Source of the DNA: Trametes villosa
Lineage: Eukaryota > Basidiomycota > Agaricomycetes > Polyporales > Polyporaceae
Assembly: GCA_002964805.2 (NCBI GenBank)
Contig: PUDQ02000036.1
Coordinates: 221,624-285,623 of the forward strand
Length of the DNA: 64,000 nucleotides
Direction: 5' to 3'
Part shown: positions 1-10,680 of the stretch, in pieces
Layout: the number at the start of each line of letters is the position of its first letter
Position numbering within the stretch: the first letter of the stretch is position 1
Notes under the pieces: generated by a model
The model's input: only the letters and a program-made list of their open reading frames with translations
The model's database searches: none
What the model was told of the DNA's origin: nothing
Made by a program: the position numbers and the translations under genes

Positions 1-113
1 AGCCGCCATCTCTCATGGGCCGCCACAAGATGCTGCAGCCAGAATGGAAACAACTTCGCACTTACCGCCCACAGCGGCGGACGGTGTACGCGAGAGACGG
101 GTTCACAAGCTTT

Positions 114-1464
114 ATGCCGGCGTGTGCTGCAACCTGCGCGTCGTCTGCAGAATCCAAGTCCGATTGCTCCAGGTACGTTACCTCTCTCTGCGATCCAACG
201 CTCGTGCCCATCTTGCTCGCCATCCTAGGTGCGATGATGCTCCTACATTAGCCTTCACACGAGATTGCACGCGAATCGTTAACGTACACTCACACGTCTC
301 TCAGCGACGACGTCTTCTGCCTTTGTACTCGTGGGAGCTTTGTGGAAGACTCGCTCGAGTGCGCAGCGAGGGAATGCTCGGCGACGGATGCGAACGCAGC
401 GGTGACCGTTGTTGATAAAACATGTAGGGAGGCTCTTGGAGCGCAGCACCAGAGTACGTCCACGAACGAGTAGAGATTATGCGCGACGCTAAGTTACGTC
501 ATCAGTCCCCAGTGGCTCCGAGTCTGACGGGGGGTCCGCCAGTCAAACGTCAGCGCCTTCGAAGTCTCAGAGTGCCGCTTCCGATACCCATGCGCCCACT
601 GCCACATCTCCACCCGCTACCGCTGTAGCACCTTCCTCTCCCTCAAGTACCCCTCCCAAGAGCAGTGATGACGATACCTCCTCAGTAACGTCTTCACATG
701 GCACCGCTTCCTTCACCGCGTCTACGAGCGATACCGCCATCTCTACCCTCTCTTCCACACTGGCGTTGTCCGGGGACCCATCACCTTCTCGCACCCAGTC
801 TTCGGATACACCCTCCTCACAATCTACGTCTCCGCCTTCATCTGCCAGCCCAACACCCGGTATCGGTACGCCAGCAAACCAGCAAGGAACCCACTCGAAC
901 CGTCTCGTCATCGCCCTTGCTTCCGTCCTCGCGCTCCTTGCTCTCATCGCCGCAGCACTCGCATACTTCCTATGGAGAAGGCGGAAACGTCGAGCCCTGC
1001 GCTCTTCAACGCTGGGGCCCGAAGTGGCCGACAAGGACGATGGGGGCGAACTTGATACAACGCCAGCTTCCGGCGGCAGGGTCCCACTTGCCGATGCTTC
1101 ACTTGCTCCTCTCCCTTCACAAGACGCCGTGGCACATGAGGACGCACCGCGAACAAGAATCCTCTCAGACGCGTTGTCAAGTACCGCGGTCGACGGCAGC
1201 GTACGCACCTCCGTCTTACCCTCGGATCGGGATCCACCCGGGGCAGAACGTCCACTCGCAACCTCCAGCAGCCGACACAGTACCGTCGAACCCAAACGCT
1301 ATGACGACACAATTCCAAGAGAGCCTATCTCACACGTCCAGCAAGAGCTCTCACAGCGGCTTCCGGGAACCGCTTTTCAGCATAGTCGGCTGGCGCCTCG
1401 CGAACCCTGGGACGATGTCGACGAAGAAGAGCCTCCGCCATACGAGCCCAGGGAGCGGGAGTAA
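114..1464 (+). CDS. TMR1: CFEM-domain single-pass membrane protein with C-terminal PPxY (subfamily A)
   Basis: Proposed exons are 114-172, 305-453 and 506-1464 (388 codons). The introns are GT-AG and the phases fit. The first two exons give eight CFEM cysteines: PAC-x3-C, a third before the first splice, then FCLC, and three more. A Ser/Thr/Pro-rich stalk follows, then a membrane helix at about 901-975 followed by WRRRKRR, and an acidic tail ending EEPPPYEPRERE. CFEM domains are fungal extracellular eight-Cys modules, some of which bind haem; PPxY motifs bind WW domains. The 5' end is unsure. ATG 114 places the CFEM at the very N-terminus with no signal peptide. An in-frame ATG at 15 would add 33 residues, and the true start could lie left of the window. 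A paralogue-like leader is visible in another frame just upstream. Ligand binding is inferred, not shown. Confidence 0.7.
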
Positions 1465-2393
1465 TAGTTCCGCATGGCGTCGGACTTTGACGTACGTTGT
1501 CGGTTCGCGATCCTTCTTCCTTGCGCTCAGCCGTCCTCGTTTTCGTAGGAGTGATACTGCGCCATGATGATCGTGTACGAGCAGTTGGCAGAATGGAATG
1601 AAGATTTCGCCGCATTGCGGGTGCAGCGTTCTCATGACATGCCCCCCTTTGTGCTGTTCTTCGCATGCTGGCGAGCCCTGGTTCAGACTTCAGGTCGTCC
1701 GGCAACCTTCTTAGCGCCGCGACAACCGTGAAGAGATATTCGCGGACTACCTGTATGTATTTCTCATGTCTCACTCTGTGTGGCGTCGTTCTGAAAGACA
1801 CAATCGTCCTGTAGCGAGAAATGTGCATCGCGGATCGAGGGAGAGCGCGATAACAACGTTTGTTCGCAAACGGCGTTGCCGCTGACGCCAACTTCTATCA
1901 CGCGCGTGTGCCTACGTCAGCTCCCAACGTTCTCTTGGTTGACAGATAGCTGATTTTGGCTTGAGAAACAGAGAGCGTAAGGGCTGTGTTCAAGCTGTCT
2001 GTACGCCTAGCCTGTTCTTGAGTACTGTCAAGTATGATTCACGGGAGTGTTCCTCTCAACAACATTACTGGTGACTAATGGCGCGCGATTCTTCGCAACC
2101 ACCACCTCGACGCCACTTTAGGGACATCCATGTGCGGAGTCGCCGATTCAAGGTACGCATGTGATGTATCAGCGTCGAGGCGTACTTCGCGCTGACGAGC
2201 CTTGGTAGCAAAGAATTCGCAATCTATTCTCGCTTGCGGCCCTGCTACGATCGAGATTGGAACCCGTTCAGAGGAACGGGATACATATACATCCCCCCAC
2301 CGTCGGCGGCCTAGTGCGTGTCTCTCTCCCTACGCTTCGCTCCAATCCTTGTCTACGAGAAGGGTCGCTTCTACAACCTTGCGTAGCCACACC
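1465..2393. other. Intergenic stretch between TMR1 and TMR2
   Basis: Holds the 3' flank of TMR1 and the promoter region of TMR2. Open frames here are short and show no domain I recognise. An alternative upstream start for TMR2 in the same frame (2202) exists, but it lacks a signal peptide and paralogue support. Confidence 0.5.
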
Positions 2394-3984
2394 ATGAGCT
2401 TTGACCCGTCCACAACCGGGCAAAACACTCGTGACCACTCGGAAACATTGCCGCCAGCAATCGCAAGAGACCTTCTACTGAACGGACTGCCACCGTGCGC
2501 CTGGTTTTGCGCCGAAGAGGCCCAATCCTCGTCGGAGTGTGCTAGGTTCGTGACTCTCGTTGTTCACCGGAGCCCACTATGGATGCACGGCTGCTGCTGT
2601 TCTCGCACCGTTCATTTGTGGTCTGCTCTGATGCGGTCTAAACACCCGTACTCACTGGTTGCTGCACTTCTAGGGACGATGATATATGTCTCTGCACCAG
2701 CCGCGAACTCGTGAGCGACACACGTGAATGTCTGCTCACCGCCGAGGAGTCGGACCCAGAGTCGGCATGCTCTCCAAGCGACAGAAGCACTGCCATAGAC
2801 TATCTGAAACAACAGTGCTCCGAAGTCCTGGAAGTCCCGACGTCGACGCCCAGTAGCGGTAAGTTGTCTTAACTGGATGCCCGTCCGTTTAGGATAGTGA
2901 CCTATTTCTCCGGGCTATAGATCCCATCAGTTCGACTCTGGGGACGAGCGACCTGGGAGGACCACTACCTACAGCCGGCGACCCGCCAGTGGCACCCCCG
3001 GTCACGTCTTCGCACAATCCGACTAGTACCTCGGTGCACACCTCTTCGCCCATTGCTAGTCGAGAGAGCATCCAACAAACTACCACGCCCTCACCCAGGC
3101 CGTCGTCCCTTTCCACCCCCGTGCCATCCCTCAAATTTCCGGGCGAGACTCAGTCTTCCGCCGGCGCTCCGTCTAGCATACCAGCCCTCTCGAAGTCTAC
3201 AGCATCGCTCACACCATCTGCGTTCGCCGGTATCTCCACCTCCTTCTCTACAACCACTCCCGGAAATGCCACGCCTTTGCAGAGTGCGCCTCCGAGTGCT
3301 GGTACCTCCACGTTCGACGGCAAGTCAGGGGGGCCGTCGAAGAGTCTCATCATTGTCCTATCGTCGCTTCTCACACTTTTTGTCCTCGTCGCATCCGCGC
3401 TTGGATACTTCCTCTGGAAGAGACGGCTCGGAAAACGTCGGGCTCGGGGGGGCCACCCAAACCTGGGAAGCAAGGAGTCCATTCGCCCCGAATCCGCGGC
3501 TCCGGAGCCCGACGAGAACGTGCAGGGAAGGACGTCTGAGCTGGATACGTCCGTTGTCACTGCTAGCGACGGACCCGTTATTGCTCCCGGTGCTCTTCCC
3601 CCATCCGACGACGAGACACCTCGGGCGCCCCCGCATCAACCCTCTTGTGCCACCTGCTATTGCGGAACGCCGAGCGCCCAGTTTCGAGCGGACAAGCACT
3701 TTTCCAGCAGTACATTCTCCTCAATCGGCTCTCGCCGTGGTCCCGGGCTACCTAGCTCGCCCGGCCTGGACGCTGTTGAGGAGAAATCACAGGAGAACGG
3801 GTCCTCGACTGAGTCGCAGTCCCCTGCTCCCGACGTCCCAGACCCGATGCCGGAATGCTCTCCTTCGAGTGTTAGGGGCTCCCAGATAGATCTCGAGTAT
3901 GCCGCTCCGGGAGCAGATGTTGAACTCTGGGAGGACAGCCGCGGCGAAGAGCCACCGCCGTACGAGCCGCGAGCGCAGGCATGA
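2394..3984 (+). CDS. TMR2: CFEM-domain single-pass membrane protein with C-terminal PPxY (subfamily A)
   Basis: Exons are 2394-2545, 2674-2858 and 2921-3984 (466 codons), with splice phases identical to TMR1. The start is supported by TMR11, whose N-terminus aligns (M-x-x-E/D-P-S-T ... H-S). About 35 residues without a hydrophobic leader precede a complete CFEM: LPPC-x3-C, a third Cys, ICLC, then three more. A Ser/Thr/Pro-rich stalk leads to a membrane helix near 3340-3414 ending FLWKRR. The roughly 190-residue cytoplasmic tail includes a small Cys cluster (SCATCYC, near 3640-3660) and ends EEPPPYEPRAQA. The absence of a signal peptide implies either insertion by the internal helix with the N-terminus outside, or a missed upstream exon. 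The function is probably surface sensing or binding, by family analogy only. Confidence 0.75.
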
Positions 3985-4971
3985 TGGACTCTCCTCGTGT
4001 AGAAGTTGAGGCGCCTTCCTACCGCACTACTCAGGCTTTCCCGCTATACGACTGTTTCCATCCCTTCCTTGTAGATGTACATTGCTGAATCCAGGAGCGT
4101 AGACTGCTACGGCCATTGGGCGGATATCGGTGTTGGGCACGGACGACGACGATAATCATTTCCTCAAGATGTCGCTCAGGATCTTCGAGTTTACTATGTA
4201 GCTGCCTCTACTATATGAACTCTAGCCTAATCAAGGTGTGTAGGGTCGTTCAGAAAGTGGGAGGTAAGGCAGCTTCCACTGATAACCGTTCGAATGGCGG
4301 TTGAACGATAGAAATACCTGGCACCGCGGCTGGGTGAACCCAGGGACCCCAGAAACCAGTAGTACGGGTACATCCAGCTGCGCCTGACGGTGAATGTCTT
4401 CCCTCGTACTACCTCCCACTAGGTCGCAGCCGTTACGACTACCAGCTGATCGCTTTCTCGGACACTTTGTGGCTCTGCGATCTGCCCGGAAAGCCCCGCG
4501 AGAGGCGCATGGAATCAAGGAGTGGCAGACGCCATCCGTCTCACTGGCAGATACATCGGATGCAGAGCGGGAACCACAGGCCTACTTCCATTAGCAGCGC
4601 CAACGGGAGTTCTGCGGGAGTCCCGGTCATCCGTTATTTCAGGAACAGGGCATCTTGAAAGAAGAGATGAGATGCACTACGTGATTGGCACGGTAAGTAC
4701 CACACTGCGCTCGTTCTGAGGCGAGGTTCTGACGGGACTGTAGCAGCAAGATGTCAAAATCTGCCTGGAACTTTGACAGTTCATCGCGCATGGAGCTGTG
4801 CATGCACCGCCCCTCAGTTGGGGACACTTTCAGGTGGGCCTCTCTCGAAGAATGCTGTATATAACTTCTCTCTGGGCTCTAGCTCTCCTCTGCCCACGAT
4901 TCAGGATCCGTATCTCGAACGCCTCTTGCCAGAGCGCCTTTCACAGTCCTTCCTCGGTCACATACCTCACA
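3985..4971. other. Gene-poor stretch between TMR2 and CFG1
   Basis: Only short overlapping frames occur. None shows a CFEM pattern, membrane helix or other recognisable domain, and there is no usable evidence for a broken gene. The right end carries the promoter of CFG1. Confidence 0.4.
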
Positions 4972-6008
4972 ATGCTCGCTCTGTGGGTTTCCATTGCTGT
5001 TGCTGCGGCCTTCACAAGTGTCAGGGCCGACGATACGACGACTTCAGGCGCCTCGCTCCCGACAGGAATATCCGGTATACCCGTGGGGATCCCTCTCTGC
5101 GCTGTACCATGTGTGTCGGAAGCGGCGTCCCGAACTGGGTGCGGGGACTCGTGAGTAGCTGTCTCGCTATACGTCGAGGTCGGAGAATACCTACAACTAA
5201 AGTTCCTCTAGATTCACGGATCTTTCGTGTATCTGCAATAGCCCATCCTTCTTCCAGCCCGCTCTCGATTGCGTCAAACAAGCATGCCCTCAGTCGGACG
5301 GTGTAACGGCACTGCAAGCTTTCGAGCAGGAGTGCAAGGACTCCGCACTGCCCTCAGGTAAGATTTGATCCTAACTGTTGGAGTCGTCCATCTATCATGC
5401 CACACCACCTACTTCCTTCCCTGCATACATCTACATCTTCTTCGATTCATCATGATTGCGCCGCCCCGTCTGCCCTTTGACAACTAAACCTTGCCTGAGC
5501 GCGCTGACATGCCAATGTCCACACAGCCTCCTTGGTGCCTACCGCTCAGTCGACCGGGTTCTTCAGCAACGTTACTGCGACACTCTCCTCGTCCGTCTCC
5601 GCCACCGCGTCGCACTCCGATTCCGCCGAGGCCACGTCATCCACGTCCTCCAAACATGAGCATTCCACGTCGTCTGGCGCGATCTCTTCGACTTCCGTCC
5701 AGGGCTTCTCGGTGACAGCCGTGATCGTCTCGAGCTCAGCGACCGCAACTGTCGGCTCGCTCACAACGACCATCCAGCCCACAAGCGACAGTTCATCCGC
5801 ATCAGGCTCCGACGGTGGCAGCTCTGTCACAGCCCCCCCAGCCCCCGGACCGTCGTCCCTCGCCGGTAACAGTACGGGCGCTGGCGCGGGGCCAGCGCAC
5901 AACGCTGCGAGAGCTTCCGTAGCTGGGCCGAACATGGGCGTTGAGGGAATGGCGAGAGTTTTCCCTGCGGTTCTTTGCATCGTCTTTGGGGCGGCGTTTG
6001 CGCTTTGA
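4972..6008 (+). CDS. CFG1: secreted CFEM protein, probably GPI-anchored
   Basis: Exons are 4972-5150, 5212-5357 and 5527-6008 (268 codons). Unlike the TMR genes it has a normal signal peptide (MLALWVSIAVAAAF then TSVRA). The CFEM shows all eight cysteines: IPLC-x3-C, a third before the splice, SCIC preceded by Asp, then C-x5-C and a final Cys. The rest is a Ser/Thr-rich stalk ending in a hydrophobic C-terminus (AVLCIVFGAAFAL) with small residues before it, as expected for a GPI-attachment signal. There is no Arg-rich stop-transfer and no PPxY. This is the conventional fungal CFEM layout, associated in other fungi with haem uptake, adhesion or cell-wall roles. Which of these applies cannot be read from the sequence. 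Its three-exon CFEM layout matches the TMR genes, so all may share an ancestor. Confidence 0.88.
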
Positions 6009-6294
6009 TTAGGATTTTACTGAAGCATCCTGGAGTTCTGTTCGCGTCGTGGTGTCTCGATATTTCTTGCCGGTTCTCTCAGATGTTTCCAATATATATA
6101 TATGTACTCCTGAACGTGGGGGTGAACTGCGTACAGTGCCGTTGTACTCGAACAGTAGCTATTTCGGTTGGTGTCCACTGCTCGTATCGAGACCGTTGGA
6201 AAACTACACCAGTCACTGACACGCGCTGAGGCAACAGCATTCCGTCACCGTACCCACGCGTATGCTAAATCATCGGCTGCGCAACAATATGCAC

Positions 6295-7561
6295 TTACTT
6301 ATTGAGCCCGAAAGGTCGGAGCGCCTCCCCGGTAGAATTCCTCATACTGTATGGCGGTAAGGACTCGGAGACTCCGGGAGACTCATCCCTAGGCTCCTGA
6401 CGAGAGGTGCTGGCGATGAAGGCGAGTAGCCGTTGTCCCATCGTCCATGGAAGCGTCATGGTGACGCGTTCGCCAGAAGTCGCCTCAACCCGGAGTGCGA
6501 GGCCCGGCTCGTGTGGAGAGTTCTCCGGGAAGCCTCGGCCGGGTAGCGAAGCGTGTCTTCTCGGCGTGAGCGTTGGTACGGGAGGGGCTTCTCCGGCGAC
6601 GGAGTAAGCCGCAACATGGCTCAAGCTGGGATCGTCGGGAGCGGAAGTGGTCGTATACTCGGAGTGACCTAGGAGACTCCTTCCCAGTGTCGGCGATACG
6701 CTGGCGCGCCTCGACAAAAACTCCCGAGTACGCGGAGAGACGACCAAGCCGCCTTTGAGCACCGCCTCGGTCGTCGGATATGGATATACATCCGGCTGTG
6801 TGTGCGTAGCAGGCGCCGTGTCGAGCAAGGAGCACCGACGTCGCCTCCTCCACAGAACGAGGATCGCGGCAAGAAGAGCGAGGGAAAGTGTAATGGGAAG
6901 AGCGATGTATAGTGCGGTCAATGCCTCCGTGCGTCCTGAGCTAGAAGAGGATGGCGACGGTGGGAGAGACAATGGGGGACTCGGGGAGATGAAGGGCGGA
7001 CTCGTGGATGCGCCCATTGGGGAGGAACTCGAAGGAGTGGAGAGAGCCGATACTCCCGAGGACGGAGGGTTAGATATCACGGACGAGCGCATCCCGGCGA
7101 GCGAGCTGGTAAAAGTCTTAGGTGCAGTGCTGTCCCCTGGATTGCTCGCAGTGCCAGTTCCAGTGCCTGTACTCGTGGGAGTGGAACTGAGGCCGCTAGC
7201 TGACACCAGCGAAGCAGTACTCAGTCAGCGTGATGATATTGGAGACGAGTCGATGCCAAAGAGCAACATACTAGTCGATGTCCCGCATCGCTCCTCCTCT
7301 GCATTGGCAAGATTCTCGAAACCGTCCGGCGTGCATACGCTTCTTAGACAGTCAATTATGCGGTTGAAGGCGTTTTCTTCGCACGAGCAGTCGAAGGCAC
7401 TGGAAGGCGATTTGAGTTCGTGCGTCAGTGATGGGGCATGAGCGGAAAGGAAAGACTACTTACAAAGAGGCTTCTATGTTCTCCGAACAGATTGCGGGCG
7501 TGATTACGATATTGTCGTTGGTGCCTACGCAGAACACTTCGCATTGTGCTGGTTGTGACAT
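6295..7561 (-). CDS. TMR3: CFEM-domain membrane protein with LPPY tail (subfamily B)
   Basis: Minus-strand exons are 7561-7464, 7399-7272 and 7199-6295 (376 codons). It begins MSQPAQC, so the first CFEM cysteine is residue 7 and no signal peptide precedes it; TMR4 and TMR9 start the same way. Eight CFEM cysteines are present (QC, FC, IC, then DCSC, DC, VC, RC). A Ser/Thr/Pro stalk leads to a helix around 6850-6920 ending LVLWRRRRR. The tail carries the array's intracellular box (TMTLPWTMGQRLLAFIA) and then ESLPPYS, an LPxY WW-ligand. The stop codon lies in a strong splice-donor sequence (TAA followed by GTAAGT reading), so an alternative C-terminus is possible. It converges on CFG1, with under 300 bases between them. 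Confidence 0.78.
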
Positions 7562-8642
7562 AGAGAGTAGTAGAGTCGAGGTGGAGCTTGTTTTAAACAA
7601 GCGCGAGTGTCGACGACGTCGAATAGGTCCTCTACCAGGAACTGAGTAGAGGAGTGCAGAGAGTCGAGGACGGCGAGAGCCTCCAGAAGGCGGGAGAATA
7701 TACTCCATCAAATAAGCTGCCAGAGAGTAAGCGAGGTACGTCGTCAGGTCATGAAACACTGCGAACGATATAAGTCAGTCGAAAGATTATCAAAGTAAAG
7801 TCGCCCGCTAGCCAGCGTCCCGGTGGAGGATCTTAGCGATACCGGATGTACAACACAGCTCCGTCGCGCGAGGCGGTGCGTATAAGGCTCGAGACTCGGC
7901 CGATCTACTCTTCGGAAGACATGTTACTCAAGTAACTTCATGCGGTTCGTGAGGTGGTCGACATTCGGCAGTGAACTTACGAAGATTCCTATTTTACTAG
8001 TAACGCCATCCGTCATAAGACTACGGCTCCCTCTTTCGCAACGCATTCACTAGAGTGAGTTGATCCCCAATGGACGATAGTCTCATAGGGCTGATAGGCT
8101 AGCGAACAACTGTTGGGACTCGAGAGCGTGTGCCCTAGAAGCCTGTGTCGCGGCGGTGCGACACTGCGTGATGGTCGTCTTCCGTAATAGGGCGTGCGAC
8201 GCGATCTTCAGCCTACTTGAAGGTGTGATTAACACCAATACTGGGCGTCGAGCATGGGGAGGCAGTCAGATTGTGTTGGTAGTGAAGTTCTTGCTGCGAG
8301 CCTCCGTGCTGCGCGCGATGAGACTTTGGTGGTGCACTGCGTGGCGGTGAGCGTCTGTTTTCGTCATCATGATCATCGCTGCATGTTGCAACCTTTTGAA
8401 ACAAGCCTCAAAGTTCGCGGTTCCCTACCTGGTAATCTTGATAAATCGTGCGCTACGACGGAGGAGAATAAACGCAGGTGAACTCTGTGCTCTCTGGAGA
8501 CCGGACACAACAAGTATACCCTATCGTCCTCATATCATCAGCCTAACACTGGTGTCTCGTTCACTCGACTAGTACTAGTCATCGCTACAATACCGCTTCG
8601 TCCGTCCGTACGCTGCCTTGCCTACTGGTACACCCGTGGTAA
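7562..8642. other. Spacer between TMR3 and TMR4
   Basis: Contains the TMR3 promoter side and the 3' flank of TMR4. In-frame extensions upstream of the TMR3 ATG exist up to 7759, but they encode Arg-rich sequence unlike a leader and are not supported by TMR4 or TMR9. No other gene is visible. Confidence 0.45.
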
Positions 8643-9917
8643 TCATTCCGCCCAGAAGGTCGATACGCGGTTTTGCTGGTGGTCCTCGTACTCGTATGGC
8701 GGCAGCGTCTCCGAACCGTCGGCGTAGTGATCCCTACCCTCCGGGCGGGGGCTAGTTGCGAGAAAGGCGAGCAGCCGTTCGCCGAGCGTCCACGGAAGCA
8801 TCATTGTAACGCGCTCGCCGTGAATCGCCTCGACTCGAAGCGCGCCTTCCGTAGGCTCGCCCGTGGATAGGCTCGCCTCGGGAGACGAGGTGTGACGCTC
8901 TGGAGGCTCTGGGAGAGCTGGATTGTCGCCTCTAGAGTGAAAAGCAATGTGGCCATGATCGTCTGGAGTGGGAGTGGTAGTGTCTTCGGGGTTCTCCAGG
9001 ATAGCGCCCTCCGGTATTGGCGGTACACGTCTCGGATGGACATCCCGCGTACTCGGAGGGGCATCTAAGTCGCGTTTGACCACCGAGTCTGATACGTCCG
9101 GGAGATTATCGGGTGGGTGTGTAGGTGGAGTCCCCGTCATTGCTCGGAGAACGTGACGGCGCCGCCTTCTACTCATGAGGAACGCGAGTCCCGTAATGAG
9201 CAAAATCGAGAGCGTGACAGGGAGCGCGACCACGAGGGCCATGCCTCCTGAGTGTGCCGGCGAGCTGGAGATGGGCGGCATCGATGACACTGGTGTCGAG
9301 CTCGAAGAGGTGAGGGGAGACGTTGAGAATGTCATCGCGATCGACAACCCAGCGGTAGCTAAAGGAGCTGTGCTCGAGTTCGATGAGAGCACTGTCGATG
9401 TAGATGAAGAATTGTCGGCTGTGGAGGAGGGCGTTGCAGCGACCGAGTTGGCGGAAGTCCCAGACGGCCGCCCTATCTCGGGCAACGTAACTGTGACAAT
9501 GTGCGTGTAGGTGTAGCTTTGTGTCACTGTGGTTCGAATTAAGGGTGAGGATATTCAGTGGTTTTCTTGAGGAACCCGAGCGGCGGATACACGCATTCAG
9601 AAGCTCACCTGTTACAAGTAAGCCGCATTGGTCGAATATAGAGACCAGAAGGTTGCCGAAGTCCTCCTGCGTACATACATCGCTCAAACAGCGCACGATG
9701 TTGGGGAAGATATTATCGTAGCATGGGCAGTTGATACCGCTGAAAACAGATATGTACCGTATGAGTGAGTGCGTGTTCAGTACCTAGGGTACGGATAAAA
9801 GTAAGCAAAAACTGCCTACAATGAGCCAACATCTATGTTAGAACAAGTGGAAGGCGTTGCGGTGAATTGATATCCGGAGTTTTCGCAATATATGTGGCAC
9901 TGTGGCGATTGCGACAT
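8643..9917 (-). CDS. TMR4: CFEM-domain membrane protein with LPPY tail (subfamily B)
   Basis: Exons are 9917-9820, 9739-9609 and 9526-8643 (370 codons). Exon 1 is 98 nt, exactly as in TMR3, and ends in the same phase. It starts MSQSPQC, so again the CFEM is at the extreme N-terminus. Cysteines run QC, YC, TC, then NCPC, RC, VC and QC. A Thr/Ser-rich stalk follows, then a helix near 9165-9243 with a block of Arg residues (MSRRRRRH) and a Pro-rich tail. The tail holds the box TMMLPWTLGERLLAFLA and, near the end, SETLPPYEYEDH. The bases just before the ATG (CTCTCCAG) resemble a splice acceptor, leaving room for a missed leader exon. The role is presumably that of its paralogues. Confidence 0.78.
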
Positions 9918-10680
9918 CTGGAGAGCTGACTTTGCTCGGCTATCCTTAGACGAGTATTAGTCGCGAGGACGCGGAATAAACGTCTTTTCAAGAACCTACA
10001 GGAAGAGCAGGGGGAAGACTGGAGTTCGACGACAGAACCGAGCAGACCGACGCGTGAGGCTTTGCTTTACAAAGCTCTTTGGAGGCAACCGGCGTACGCG
10101 GTCAAAGCATCGGATTCTATCAGCAATATAAGACGGGAACAAAATAATCAGTGTTGCTTGAAGTTACCTAGTACCTGGCGAGCGACCACCCAAATTTAAA
10201 GCTACGCTGAGTCGCTCGAGCAAGACGTGTAGCACCCGCGGTTCACTCGCCTGATTCTTCGCAGGATTAATTGGACGAGTCCATGCGACCTGTGAGATGG
10301 TTGTCAGTCCGAGCAGTACCGGATCCTAGACCACACGTACGACGTCTGCGACCTCTTCGAAAGTCCATGGTCCGTCTTCGCATCTTCCGTTCCCATCCCC
10401 GAGCTGTGGTGCGCATGCAGCCATTGAAGATCAACATTTACTAGAGAAACTGCGCTGGCTATGGGCAGTTGCGAGAGTAGGTTACTCCGAGATGCAAATC
10501 TTTCTCTCCGGTCCTGCCTCTCGCGCCCCATAAGTTGTTTCCTCGGGAGTACAAATATTGTCGCTATATAAGTTAGAACTCTATCAATGATTCCTTCCGC
10601 CCAACGTCTCTCCACACCTCTTATCGCCCGTGACTGTGGAGACACAGCCAACGCGCAGCGCGCCGAGCCCTGCCGAAGAG
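9918..10680. other. Spacer between TMR4 and TMR5
   Basis: No supported gene. It covers the TMR4 promoter side and the 3' flank of TMR5; the longest frame (10304-10684, minus) has no recognisable domain. Confidence 0.4.
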
